DNA of 64,000 nt. Source: Pseudomonas palmensis (GTDB lineage: Bacteria > Pseudomonadota > Gammaproteobacteria > Pseudomonadales > Pseudomonadaceae). A model generated the notes under the pieces. That model made no database searches and had not been told where the DNA came from. It saw only the letters and a program-made list of their open reading frames with translations. Position numbers and translations under genes: made by a program. The stretch lies in assembly GCF_017848315.1 (NCBI RefSeq), contig NZ_JAFKEC010000001.1, positions 124,001 to 188,000 of the forward strand, in the 5' to 3' direction. Numbering within the stretch: position 1 is the first letter of the stretch; every line of letters starts with the position of its first letter. Below are positions 49,871-58,538 of the stretch, in pieces.

Positions 49871-51763
49871 ATGTCCTTTGCTTCCCTCGGTCTCTCCGAG
49901 GCTCTAGTCCGCGCTATCGAGGCAGCGGGCTATACCCAGCCTACGCCGGTGCAACAGCGGGCCATTCCCGCCGTGTTGCAAGGTCGCGACCTGATGGTCG
50001 CGGCGCAGACAGGTACTGGTAAAACCGGTGGCTTTGCACTGCCGATTCTCGAACGCCTGTTTCCAGGTGGCCACCCCGACAAGTCCCAGCGCCATGGCCC
50101 ACGCCAGCCGCGGGTACTGGTGCTGACCCCCACCCGCGAACTCGCCGCCCAGGTCCACGACAGCTTCAAGATCTACGCCCGCGACCTCAAGTTCGTCAGC
50201 GCCTGCATCTTCGGCGGTGTCGGCATGAACCCGCAGGTGCAGGCCATGTCCCGCGGCGTCGACGTGCTGGTGGCCTGCCCCGGCCGTCTGCTGGACCTCG
50301 CCGGCCAGGGCAGCGTCGACCTGAGCCACGTTGAGATCCTGGTGCTCGACGAAGCCGACCGCATGCTCGACATGGGCTTCATCCATGACGTGAAGAAGGT
50401 CCTCGCACGCTTGCCTGCCAAGCGCCAGAACCTGCTGTTCTCGGCGACCTTCTCAAAAGACATCACCAACCTGGCCGACAAGCTGCTGCACAACCCCGAG
50501 CGCATCGAGGTCACGCCGCCCAACACCACGGTCGAGCGTATCGAGCAGCGTGTGTACCGTCTGCCCGCCAGCCACAAGCGTGCCCTGCTGGCCCACCTGA
50601 TCACCCAGGGTGCCTGGGAGCAGGTACTGGTCTTCACACGTACCAAGCACGGCGCCAACCGCCTGGCCGAGTACCTCGAGAAGCACGGCCTGACTGCCGC
50701 GGCGATTCACGGCAACAAGAGCCAGAACGCGCGCACCAAGGCCCTGGCCGACTTCAAGGCCGGCACCGTGCGCATCATGGTCGCCACCGACATCGCCGCC
50801 CGCGGCCTGGACATCGACCAGTTGCCCCACGTGGTCAACTTCGAGCTGCCCAACGTCGAGGAAGACTACGTGCACCGTATCGGCCGTACCGGCCGTGCGG
50901 GCCGTTCCGGCGAGGCCATCTCGCTGGTGGCGCCGGACGAAGAGAAGCTGCTCAAGAGCATCGAGCGCGTCACCCGCCAGAAAATCCAGGACGGCGACCT
51001 GATGGGCTTCGATGCCTCGACGGTCGAAGCCGAAAAACCCGAAGCCCGTGAACGTCCGCAGATGAACCCGCGCGGTGGCCGTGGCCAGCGTGCCGACGGC
51101 AGCAATGCCGGCGGGCGCAAGGACAAGGGCAAGGACAAAGGCCAGGAAAAGGATAAGCCCGCAGGCGACAGAGCCACTGAGAAGGCCGCCGGCGGGCGCC
51201 AAGAGCGCAAGCCCCGTGACAACAGCAAAACCCGCCAGGCACCCTCGGGTCAGGCAGCAGTAGTTCCGAAAATCCCGGCCGACCGTGACCCTGAAGCCTT
51301 CCTGGACGACGAAGTGGACAACTTCGGCAACCGTGCCGACTACGTCAGCCCGTACCAGAACAAGGGCGGCCAGGGCCGCAACCGTCGCCCGGGCGCACCG
51401 GCAGCCGCCGGTGCCGGCACCGGCGCACCCCGCGGTGGCCAGCCACGCAGCAACACCGGTGGTGGTGCACGTAGCGGTGGCGCCGGCAGCAATGGCGAGA
51501 AGCGCGGTGGTGCACGCAGCGGTGGCGGTGGTCGCGATGGCCAGGCGCGCCGCGACGGCAGCAACAACCGCAACCGTCGCCCGGCCCGTGACGACCAGTC
51601 GTCGCAGGAACCGGCAGTGCGCAACCCGCGTGACGGCCAGTCGCAGCCCAAGATCGTGCACAAGGAATCCAAGATCGACCGGTTTCCGACCGCCGAACAG
51701 CTCGAGCAGCTACCAAGCCGCCCACGTGGCGAGAAGCCTGCGCTGCTGACGCGCAACCGCTGA
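49871..51763 (+). CDS. rhlE2: DEAD-box RNA helicase RhlE2 with long disordered tail
   Basis: A helicase of 630 residues. Motifs in order: [15 protein letters not shown] (I), [10 protein letters not shown] (Ia), [13 protein letters not shown] (II), LFSATFSKD (III), [14 protein letters not shown] (V) and [14 protein letters not shown] (VI). The core ends near residue 395. The remaining 235 residues are low-complexity: Lys/Asp-rich first ([18 protein letters not shown]), then Gly/Arg-rich ([20 protein letters not shown]), as in RNA-binding tails. In P. aeruginosa the orthologue in the same place after metF is RhlE2, whose tail aids RNase E contact. A 222-bp leader precedes it, and a strong terminator follows. 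Confidence 0.93.
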   Translation: MSFASLGLSEALVRAIEAAGYTQPTPVQQRAIPAVLQGRDLMVAAQTGTGKTGGFALPILERLFPGGHPDKSQRHGPRQPRVLVLTPTRELAAQVHDSFKIYARDLKFVSACIFGGVGMNPQVQAMSRGVDVLVACPGRLLDLAGQGSVDLSHVEILVLDEADRMLDMGFIHDVKKVLARLPAKRQNLLFSATFSKDITNLADKLLHNPERIEVTPPNTTVERIEQRVYRLPASHKRALLAHLITQGAWEQVLVFTRTKHGANRLAEYLEKHGLTAAAIHGNKSQNARTKALADFKAGTVRIMVATDIAARGLDIDQLPHVVNFELPNVEEDYVHRIGRTGRAGRSGEAISLVAPDEEKLLKSIERVTRQKIQDGDLMGFDASTVEAEKPEARERPQMNPRGGRGQRADGSNAGGRKDKGKDKGQEKDKPAGDRATEKAAGGRQERKPRDNSKTRQAPSGQAAVVPKIPADRDPEAFLDDEVDNFGNRADYVSPYQNKGGQGRNRRPGAPAAAGAGTGAPRGGQPRSNTGGGARSGGAGSNGEKRGGARSGGGGRDGQARRDGSNNRNRRPARDDQSSQEPAVRNPRDGQSQPKIVHKESKIDRFPTAEQLEQLPSRPRGEKPALLTRNR

Positions 51764-51780
51764 TCCCGCCACTGCGCACA

Positions 51781-51812
51781 CAAGAACGCCGCCCCTAGGG
51801 GCGGCGTTCTTG
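51781..51812. terminator. Bidirectional terminator between rhlE2 and yceI
   Basis: CAAGAACGCCGCCCC-TA-GGGGCGGCGTTCTTG is a near-perfect palindrome with a 15-bp arm between two convergent genes, with T on both sides. It serves both. Confidence 0.93.
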
Positions 51813-51828
51813 TTTACAGGCCAGGCAA

Positions 51829-52407
51829 TTACTTCTGCTTGACGCCTTCCAGCGAGATGTCCAGCTGGGCGGTCTGTGCCACGTCGCCAGGCAGCTTGAT
51901 GCCGAAGTCTTTCAGGTCCAGCGTGGTGGTGGCATTGAAACCGGCGCGCTCGCCGCCCCATGGGTCCTTGCCTTCACCGTTGAAGGTGGCCTTGAAGGTC
52001 ACTGGCTTGGTCACGCCGTGGAAGGTCAGGTCGCCGGTCACGTCGGCAGTCTTGTCGCCAGTGGGCTTGACGGCGGTGGAGACGAACTTGGCGTCGGCGA
52101 ATTTCGAAACGTCCAGGAAGTCCTTGCTGGCGATGTGCTTGTCACGCTCGGCGTGGTTGGACCACAGGCTGGCGGTCTTCACGTCTACCGAGATCTTGCT
52201 GTCCTGCGGCTTGGCGGAATCCCAGCTGAAGGTACCGTCCCAGTCCTTGAAGGTGCCGTGGATGAAGCTGTAGCCCAGGTGGCTGACTTTCCAGTCGATG
52301 AAGGCGTGCTGGCCTTCCTTGTCGATCTTGTAGTCGGCAGCCATGGCCTGGCCAGCGGTGAACAGGGCGGTACCGAGCGCCAGAGCGGCAAAAGTCTTTT
52401 TCAACAT
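51829..52407 (-). CDS. yceI: YceI-family periplasmic lipid-binding-like protein
   Basis: This protein of 192 residues has a signal peptide ([18 protein letters not shown], cleaved before ADYKID). The mature part has the YceI beta-barrel pattern: [64 protein letters not shown] and [13 protein letters not shown]. Such proteins bind isoprenoid or quinone-like molecules. The P. aeruginosa orthologue in this place is PasP, a secreted protein. ATG 52407 has AAAGGA upstream. It lies 32 nt after the b561 gene and is probably co-transcribed. Confidence 0.94.
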   Translation of the reverse strand: MLKKTFAALALGTALFTAGQAMAADYKIDKEGQHAFIDWKVSHLGYSFIHGTFKDWDGTFSWDSAKPQDSKISVDVKTASLWSNHAERDKHIASKDFLDVSKFADAKFVSTAVKPTGDKTADVTGDLTFHGVTKPVTFKATFNGEGKDPWGGERAGFNATTTLDLKDFGIKLPGDVAQTAQLDISLEGVKQK

Positions 52408-52439
52408 TACTTCTATTCCTTTGGAGTTGAGGTTGAACA

Positions 52440-52991
52440 TCAAGCTTTGCGGCCCAGCATGCGGGTGAGGGTCGCGTCACGGTCGATAAAGTGGTGCTTG
52501 AGGGCGGCCAGGCCATGCAGGCCGGCGAAGATCACCAACCCCCAGGCCAGGTAGAAGTGGATTTCCCCGGCAACATCCGCCTGATTGGGCAGGTCGCTGA
52601 CCAGTGCCGGCACCTCGAACAGGCCGAACACCGGGATGCCCACGCCGTCGGCGGTGGAGATCAGGTAGCCGGTGATCATCACCCCGAACAGGCCCACGTA
52701 CAGCAGGCCGTGGCCGGCTTTGGCGGCGAAGCGGGTAAGCGGGCCGTGGTTGGCCGGGGCCGGTGGTGGCGGGCTGATGAAGCGCCACAGCACGCGACCG
52801 AGCATGATCGCCAGCAGGGTCAGGCCGATACTCTTGTGCAGGTCGGGTGCCGTTTTGCGCCACGCACTGTAGTAGTCCAGGCCGACCATCCACAGCCCCA
52901 GGCCGAACAGGCCGAAGACCGCCAGGGCCACGCCCCAGTGCAGGACGATACTGACCACGCCATAGCGAGAAGGAGAATTGCGCAGTTGCAT
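52440..52991 (-). CDS. yceJ: Cytochrome b561 (YceJ-like)
   Basis: A 183-residue membrane protein with four helices. Haem-ligand candidates are His18 (VLHWG), His52 (DLHKSIG), His145 (EIHFYLAW) and His159 (GLHGLAAL), the usual pairs of the YceJ b561 group. It would move electrons between the quinone pool and periplasm. Its position directly upstream of yceI is conserved in many Proteobacteria; a role with YceI in quinone-linked chemistry is inferred. ATG 52991 is the first Met, before [11 protein letters not shown]. Confidence 0.95.
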   Translation of the reverse strand: MQLRNSPSRYGVVSIVLHWGVALAVFGLFGLGLWMVGLDYYSAWRKTAPDLHKSIGLTLLAIMLGRVLWRFISPPPPAPANHGPLTRFAAKAGHGLLYVGLFGVMITGYLISTADGVGIPVFGLFEVPALVSDLPNQADVAGEIHFYLAWGLVIFAGLHGLAALKHHFIDRDATLTRMLGRKA

Positions 52992-53147
52992 TGCCGTGTT
53001 TCCCTGTAAGAACTGTGCCCAAGACTAACCGGTTATCTATCGAATTAAAGCGGAAAATTTTGCTTTGAACGATCGAGAAACATGATCTTTAGTGTGAGAC
53101 GAACAGGTTAAGGAAACATTAACTCGGCAGGAAGGAATTCTGGTGCT

Positions 53148-53161
53148 GCTTGACCCGCGAT
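53148..53161. repeat. Remnant REP half-site
   Basis: GCTTGACCCGCGAT matches the right end of the type A REP only. It lies next to the amine oxidase stop and has no partner arm, so it is probably a decayed element. Confidence 0.65.
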
Positions 53162-53173
53162 GCGGTCACTGCA

Positions 53174-54883
53174 TTACTGCGTCTTGGCTTGGGTAGCCGC
53201 CGCCGGCTTCTTCGCCACCGGCTTGGCCGCAGGCTTTTTGACCGGCTGGGCCTTGGCCGCAGGCTTCTTGGCTGGCGCAGCTTTCGCCGGGGCCTTCTTG
53301 GCAGCAGGCGCAGGCTTTGCCGGCGCCTGCCTGGCTACTGGCGCAGGAGCTGGCGCCGCATCAACCGGCTTGGCCGGCGCGTTGTCTACCGGCTTGTCAC
53401 CGCCACCGAACAACCTCGAGAAGAAGCCAGGCTTGCTGTCCTTGGCCGCCACCGCTGCCGCTGCGGCCCCGGCCGCCACCGGCGCCAGCTTGGCCGGGTC
53501 GAACGACTTGCCGTTGGACATGTCCACCACCTGGCCCGCCGCGCGCTGGCCGCTGCGCAGAGCGCCTTCCAGGGTGCCGGGGTACAGCGCATCGGTGTGT
53601 TCGCCGGCAAACGCCACGCGCTGCACCGGACGCTCCCACAGGCGCCAGAACCTGCTGATCTGCCCCGGCCCGTAGGCGAGGTACGCACCGCCCGTGCCGG
53701 CATCGGTGCTGTAGCGACGCACTTCATAGCCGGTGAACGCGCCACGCGCCTGCGGGTAGAACGCATGCAGGCGAATCAGCACCTGGTCGACCATCTGCTT
53801 GTCGCCGAACGCCTGCAGCAGGCGCGCGTTGTCACCGGACAGGTTGATCACCACGTTGGCGCCACCCTTGAGCGCCGGTTCGATCCACAGCATGCCCAGG
53901 CCGGTGTTGCTGTAGATTTCGCCCGACATGCGCGCACGGCTTTCCCAGACCGGGGTCTTGAACTTGAGCAGCAGCTGGTCGCGCCAGCCGTAGTTGGTGC
54001 CCTTGAGCGCCGCCAGGTGCTGGTTGTCCAGGCTCGGGGTCATCTGGATCTTGGCCAGGGCGCGCAACGGTACCGCCAGCACCACGTAGTCGGCGCTGTA
54101 GCCCACCGCGCCGACCTTGACCGTGACGCCGTCCTTGTCCTGGATGATCGCGCTGACCGGTGCGCTGGTCTTGATGGTCTTCAGTTGCTTGACGAAAGCC
54201 TGCGCCAGCACCGGGCTGCCGCCGGGCAGACGGGCGGCGCGCAGGTCGCGATCGCTCACATCGCGGTACACGCGGGTCTGCTGCGCGAAATACAGCAACG
54301 ACAGACGCGAAGGCTCGTCATAGCGGGTACGAATCTGCTGGTTGACCAGCTGGCGCGCGGTCGGTGGCAGTTGCAGCTTGTCCAGCCAGCCGGAAACGTT
54401 GAGCTGGTCGAGGGCGAACAGGGTGCTGTTGGCCGCCGGGTTTTCAGGGTCGCTAATCGAGCGCGCCAGGTCGTCGAGGGTCTTCTCGTAGCGCTTGAGT
54501 GCCTCAGCGGTGGCCGGCTGCTTGGTGGCCAGGTCTGCGGCGCTGAAGTACTCGCCATCGATCAGGTAGCTCGGTACGCGCACGAACTCCGGCGCCGGCA
54601 GGGTGGCCAGCTTGAAGGTGTCGAGGTAGCGGTTGAGGGTCGGCTGGGCCTTGCTGTTGCCGATCCACTCGCTGGTGGCCAGGCCCGAACGCCCGCCCAT
54701 GCCCGGCTTGGCTTCCAGCAGGGTCACCTGCCAGCCCTTGTTTTGCAGTTCGTAGGCGGCGGTGAGGCCTGCCAGGCCGCCACCGACCACGATGGCCGTC
54801 GGCTGCTTGGCAGCCGCGAGGGCGCCCGCGCTGAACAGCCCTATCATTACCAGCGCGCAGGCGCGCAGCCAACCAGCAGACAT
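53174..54883 (-). CDS. Flavin amine oxidase with C-terminal Lys/Ala/Pro-rich tail
   Basis: A protein of 569 residues with a signal peptide ending about residue 24 (GLFSAGALAAA). The FAD site is AIVVGGGLAGLTAAYELQNK, with a MAO-type GMGGRSGLA loop, and at the C-terminal side FAGEHTDALYPGTLEGALRSGQRAA contacts FAD. The oxidase domain ends near residue 465. The last 84 residues begin GFFSRLFGGG and then are nearly all Ala, Lys and Pro (APAKKPAAKAQPVKKPAAK), as in histone H1-like or AlgP-like tails. The tail may bind nucleic acid or anionic envelope polymer. The substrate amine is unknown. Confidence 0.87.
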   Translation of the reverse strand: MSAGWLRACALVMIGLFSAGALAAAKQPTAIVVGGGLAGLTAAYELQNKGWQVTLLEAKPGMGGRSGLATSEWIGNSKAQPTLNRYLDTFKLATLPAPEFVRVPSYLIDGEYFSAADLATKQPATAEALKRYEKTLDDLARSISDPENPAANSTLFALDQLNVSGWLDKLQLPPTARQLVNQQIRTRYDEPSRLSLLYFAQQTRVYRDVSDRDLRAARLPGGSPVLAQAFVKQLKTIKTSAPVSAIIQDKDGVTVKVGAVGYSADYVVLAVPLRALAKIQMTPSLDNQHLAALKGTNYGWRDQLLLKFKTPVWESRARMSGEIYSNTGLGMLWIEPALKGGANVVINLSGDNARLLQAFGDKQMVDQVLIRLHAFYPQARGAFTGYEVRRYSTDAGTGGAYLAYGPGQISRFWRLWERPVQRVAFAGEHTDALYPGTLEGALRSGQRAAGQVVDMSNGKSFDPAKLAPVAAGAAAAAVAAKDSKPGFFSRLFGGGDKPVDNAPAKPVDAAPAPAPVARQAPAKPAPAAKKAPAKAAPAKKPAAKAQPVKKPAAKPVAKKPAAATQAKTQ

Positions 54884-55073
54884 TCGGCGAACTCCGGATC
54901 AAAGGCGGAAAATGCGGGGTGAACCCCCCGGGAAAAACGTCGGTGAAGGATACGTCAGGCCGCCCGGGCCTGCCACTAATGCCCGCACCGTTTGCGCCTT
55001 ATGGGTTGTCCTGCCCCGGCGCTTTGCATAGGCTTGCGCGGTTACCCGAACCCGCGTCGCCAGGAGAGAGCCC

Positions 55074-56480
55074 ATGGGCCTGAATCAACAGTGGATGGAA
55101 CGTGACCTCAAGGTCCTGTGGCATCCCTGCACCCAGATGAAAGACCACGAGCACCTGCCGCTGATCCCGATCAAGCGTGGCGATGGCGTATGGCTCGAAG
55201 ACTTCGAAGGCAAGCGCTACCTCGACGCGGTGAGTTCCTGGTGGGTCAACGTATTCGGCCACGCCAACCCGAAGATCAACCAGCGCATCAAGGACCAGGT
55301 CGACCAGCTCGAACACGTGATCCTCGCAGGCTTCAGCCACCAGCCGGTGATCGAGCTGTCCGAGCGCCTGGTCAAGCTCACCCCCGAGGGCCTGAACCGC
55401 TGCTTCTACGCCGACAATGGCTCCTCGTGCATCGAAGTGGCGCTGAAGATGAGCTTCCATTACTGGCTCAACAAGGGCCAGCCGGACAAGAAGCGCTTCG
55501 TCACCCTGAGCAACAGCTACCACGGCGAGACCATCGCGGCGATGTCGGTGGGCGACGTGCCGCTGTTCACCGAGACCTACAAGGCGCTGCTGCTCGACAC
55601 CCTCAAGGTGCCCAGCCCCGACTGCTACCTGCGCCCCGAGGGCGTGAGCTGGGAAGACCATTCGCGCACGATGTTCGCCGCCATGGAACAGACCCTGGCC
55701 GAGCACCATCAGAGCATCGCCGCCGTGATCGTCGAACCGCTGATCCAGGGCGCCGGCGGCATGCGCATGTACCACCCGGTGTACCTCAGGCTGCTGCGCG
55801 AGGCGTGCGACCGCTACGGCGTGCACCTGATCCACGACGAGATCGCCGTAGGCTTCGGGCGCACCGGCACGATGTTCGCCTGCGAGCAGGCCGGCATCCG
55901 CCCCGACTTCCTGTGCCTGTCCAAGGCCCTCACCGGCGGCTACCTGCCGCTGGCCGCGTGCCTGACCACCGACGAGGTGTACAGCGCGTTCTACGACGAT
56001 TACCCGACCCTGCGCGCGTTCCTGCACTCGCACAGCTACACCGGCAACCCGCTGGCCTGTGCCGCGGCGCTGGCGACCCTGGACATCTTCGAGCAGGACA
56101 ACGTGATCGAGGCCAACAAGGCCCTGGCCACACGCATGGCCACGGCCACCGCGCACCTGGTCGACCACCCGCATGTGGCCGAAGTGCGCCAGACCGGCAT
56201 GGCCCTGGCCATCGAGATGGTGCAGGACAAGGCCAGCAAGACCGCCTACCCGTGGCAGGAGCGGCGCGGCCTGAAGGTGTTCGAGCATGCCCTGACCCGT
56301 GGTGCGCTGCTGCGCCCGCTGGGCAGCGTGGTGTACTTCCTGCCGCCGTACGTGATCACCCCCGAACAGATCGACTTCCTGGCCGAGGTGGCCAGCGAGG
56401 GCATCGATATCGCCACGCGCAGCAGCGTGAGCGTGGCGGTGCCGGCCGATTTCCATCCTGATTTCCGCGATCCGGGCTAA
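55074..56480 (+). CDS. bioA: Adenosylmethionine-8-amino-7-oxononanoate aminotransferase
   Basis: A PLP enzyme of 468 residues, giving 7,8-diaminopelargonate in biotin synthesis with SAM as amino donor. Seen: LWHPCTQMKDHEHLPLIPI (the family start), DAVSSWWVNVFGHANP, SNSYHGETIAAMSVGD, HLIHDEIAVGFGRTGTMFAC with the PLP aspartate, and CLSKALTGGYLPLAA with the PLP-binding Lys. AGGAGAGAG precedes the ATG. It is divergent from the amine oxidase. The SAM requirement links it to metK. Confidence 0.96.
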   Translation: MGLNQQWMERDLKVLWHPCTQMKDHEHLPLIPIKRGDGVWLEDFEGKRYLDAVSSWWVNVFGHANPKINQRIKDQVDQLEHVILAGFSHQPVIELSERLVKLTPEGLNRCFYADNGSSCIEVALKMSFHYWLNKGQPDKKRFVTLSNSYHGETIAAMSVGDVPLFTETYKALLLDTLKVPSPDCYLRPEGVSWEDHSRTMFAAMEQTLAEHHQSIAAVIVEPLIQGAGGMRMYHPVYLRLLREACDRYGVHLIHDEIAVGFGRTGTMFACEQAGIRPDFLCLSKALTGGYLPLAACLTTDEVYSAFYDDYPTLRAFLHSHSYTGNPLACAAALATLDIFEQDNVIEANKALATRMATATAHLVDHPHVAEVRQTGMALAIEMVQDKASKTAYPWQERRGLKVFEHALTRGALLRPLGSVVYFLPPYVITPEQIDFLAEVASEGIDIATRSSVSVAVPADFHPDFRDPG

Positions 56481-56485
56481 ACAGC

Positions 56486-56552
56486 ATCGCGGGGCTAGCC
56501 CGCTCCCACAGGGATCACCTGTGACCCTGCAGGAGCAGGCTTGACCCGCGAT
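56486..56552. repeat. REP pair (type A, diverged)
   Basis: ATCGCGGGGCTAGCCCGC-TCCCACA and a right arm GCAGGAGCAGGCTTGACCCGCGAT with several changes. It lies between bioA and rsmE. Confidence 0.82.
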
Positions 56553-56589
56553 GGCGCCCGAACTGCCTCCATCTATTCAGAGCAGAACC

Positions 56590-57309
56590 ATGAGACTGTC
56601 CCGCTTCTTCATCGACGCCCCCCTGAGCCTGGGCGAGCACGACCTGCCCGAGGCCCAGGCCCACTACATCGGCCGCGTGCTGCGCATGGCGCCGGGCGAT
56701 GCGGTGCAACTGTTCGACGGCAGCGGCCAGGAATACCTGGGCGAACTGCTCGAGGTCGGCAAGAAGAGCGTGCGCGTCACGCTCGCCCAGGCCCTCCCCG
56801 GCCAGGCCGAATCCCCCCTGCACGTGCACCTGGGCCAGGGCCTGTCCCGTGGCGAGCGCATGGACTGGGCGATCCAGAAGGCCACCGAACTGGGCGCCAG
56901 CGTGATCACCCCGATCGTCAGCGAACGCTGCGAGGTGCGTCTGAAGGACGAACGTGCCGACAAGCGCCTGGCCCACTGGCGCCAGGTGGCGATCAGTGCC
57001 TGCGAACAATGCGGGCGCTCGACAGTGCCGACAATCCATTCGCCGGTGCTGCTGGCAGACTGGCTCAAGGCGCGTGACGAGGCGCTGAAACTGGTGCTGC
57101 ACCCGGTGGCCGAACCCTTGACCAGCCATGCCAGGCCCGCGAGCCTGGCGTTTCTGATCGGGCCGGAAGGCGGCTTGTCGGAGGTAGAAGTGGAGCAGGC
57201 CAAGGCGGCGGGGTTCCATGCCGCGCGCCTGGGCCCGCGGGTGCTGCGTACCGAAACCGCGCCAGTGGTGGCGCTGGCAGTGGCGCAGCAGCTGTGGGGC
57301 GATTTCTAG
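56590..57309 (+). CDS. rsmE: 16S rRNA (uracil-1498-N3) methyltransferase RsmE
   Basis: The protein has 239 residues. The N-terminal PUA-like part has MRLSRFFIDAPLSLGEHDLP and HYIGRVLRMAPGDAV. The C-terminal SPOUT knot has FLIGPEGGLSEVE and LGPRVLRTETAPVVALA, the RsmE hallmark. It methylates U1498 of 16S rRNA. I choose ATG 56590; an upstream in-frame ATG at 56551 would begin inside the REP element. It is the third gene of the yceI-bioA-rsmE order seen in P. aeruginosa. Confidence 0.96.
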   Translation: MRLSRFFIDAPLSLGEHDLPEAQAHYIGRVLRMAPGDAVQLFDGSGQEYLGELLEVGKKSVRVTLAQALPGQAESPLHVHLGQGLSRGERMDWAIQKATELGASVITPIVSERCEVRLKDERADKRLAHWRQVAISACEQCGRSTVPTIHSPVLLADWLKARDEALKLVLHPVAEPLTSHARPASLAFLIGPEGGLSEVEVEQAKAAGFHAARLGPRVLRTETAPVVALAVAQQLWGDF

Positions 57310-57322
57310 ATCGCGTCGCGGC

Positions 57323-57375
57323 GTTCGCCGGCAAGGCCGGCTCCTACTGCAGGAGCCGGCCTTGCCGGCGAAGGG
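57323..57375. repeat. REP pair (type B, compact)
   Basis: TTCGCCGGCAAGGCCGGC-TCCTACTGCAGGAGCCGGCCTTGCCGGCGAA cut in its middle is almost perfectly palindromic, with only a few bases in the loop. It lies between the convergent rsmE and hemolysin-III genes and can terminate both. Confidence 0.92.
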
Positions 57376-57378
57376 GCC

Positions 57379-57996
57379 CTAAAGCACGTAGAAAAATATC
57401 GCGATAAAGTGCAGCAGGCTGCCGGCAATCACGAACAGGTGCCAGATGCCATGCCAATGGCGGAAGCGGCTGTCATAGGCAAAGAAGATGATGCCGATGG
57501 TGTACAGCGCGCCCCCCGCCGCCAGCCAGGCGAACCCCGCCGTACCCAGGCTGGCCAGCAGCGGTTTGACCGCCACCAGCACGATCCAGCCCATCAGTGC
57601 GTAGATCACGATGGACAGCACGCGCGCCTCGGAGCGCGGCTTGATCTCCTGCAGCATGCCGATAACCGCCAGCCCCCACACCACCCCGAACAGGCTCCAG
57701 CCCCACGGACCGCGCAGGCTCACCAGGCAGAACGGGGTATAGCTGCCGGCAATCAGCAGGTAGATCGACAGGTGATCGAGCTTGCGCATGATCACCTTCG
57801 CCCGCCCGCGCACGCTGTGATAAAGGGTCGAAGTGCTGTACAGCAGCATCAGCGTGAAGCCGTAGATGGCCAGGCTGACGATCTTCCAGGGGTCGCCCTG
57901 CATCCCGGCCACCACCAGCAGCCAGATCGCGCCGATGCAGGCCAGAACCGCGCCCACCAGGTGGGTCCAGGCATTGAAACGTTCACCGTGGTACAT
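57379..57996 (-). CDS. Hemolysin III / TrhA-family (PAQR) membrane protein
   Basis: The protein has 205 residues with seven membrane helices. It starts MYHGERFNAWTHLVGAVLA, with conserved motifs LYHSVRGRAKVIMRKLDHLSIYLLIAG split around helix 3, and the last helix WHGIWHLFVIAGSLLHFIA with His residues typical for the zinc site of PAQR proteins. The family name comes from Bacillus; E. coli TrhA (YqfA) is linked to membrane energetics and fluidity. No toxin function should be assumed. Confidence 0.9.
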   Translation of the reverse strand: MYHGERFNAWTHLVGAVLACIGAIWLLVVAGMQGDPWKIVSLAIYGFTLMLLYSTSTLYHSVRGRAKVIMRKLDHLSIYLLIAGSYTPFCLVSLRGPWGWSLFGVVWGLAVIGMLQEIKPRSEARVLSIVIYALMGWIVLVAVKPLLASLGTAGFAWLAAGGALYTIGIIFFAYDSRFRHWHGIWHLFVIAGSLLHFIAIFFYVL

Positions 57997-58073
57997 GCAT
58001 TGATGCCCTCCGTAGAATGATTCGCTCCCCTACCCTACACAAGCCCGGCATCAAGTGCATTACGCGGTTGGTA

Positions 58074-58538
58074 CTAGGCCACGGCCGTCTGCAACAGCTG
58101 TTCCAGCCCGGGCAGGTCCGGTACCCGCGCCACCTGCTCGCCCACCTGCACCGCCGCCAGCTCCAGCGGCGCCAGCGGCACATCGACGTAGTTGAGCTGG
58201 CTGTCGAGCTTGCACGTGCGCGGTATGCCCTGCACCAGCAGGGCGAAGAAACGCCGCGGCGTATCGCCCAGGGCATTGAGCACCACGATGCGCGCGCGCT
58301 CGCCAACCTGGGTCTGGCCACCGCAGGCCGCCTCGAAGCTCAGCAGCGGCAGGCGCTGGCTGCGCCAGTCGATCCAGCCCAGCAACCAGGCCGGCTGATG
58401 CGGCAAGGGCGTGCACGGCTGGTAGCCGATCAGCTCGGCCACCGCCACGTTGGGCAGCACCAGGCTGCGGTCGCTCAACGGCAGCAACAGCCCGGTGAGG
58501 GTGTTGCGCCGATTGTTGCGAGGGGTCTGTTCAAGCAT
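58074..58538 (-). CDS. chpC: CheW-like protein of the Pil-Chp system (ChpC)
   Basis: The 154-residue protein is a single CheW domain: LLLPLSDRSLVLPNVAVAELIG (start of first barrel), LLGWIDWRSQRLPLLSFE, ARIVVLNALGD and FFALLVQGIPRTCKL. It should couple receptors to the ChpA kinase. I start at ATG 58538, which overlaps the end of chpA by 8 nt (stop of chpA at 58533-58531). The order chpA-chpC without a chpB methylesterase between them differs from P. aeruginosa. Confidence 0.85.
   Translation of the reverse strand: MLEQTPRNNRRNTLTGLLLPLSDRSLVLPNVAVAELIGYQPCTPLPHQPAWLLGWIDWRSQRLPLLSFEAACGGQTQVGERARIVVLNALGDTPRRFFALLVQGIPRTCKLDSQLNYVDVPLAPLELAAVQVGEQVARVPDLPGLEQLLQTAVA

Noticed and set aside
57379..57996. 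Reading the hemolysin-III protein as a toxin
   Set aside because: The sequence is a seven-helix PAQR/TrhA membrane protein; the family name is historical and nothing here supports haemolysis.
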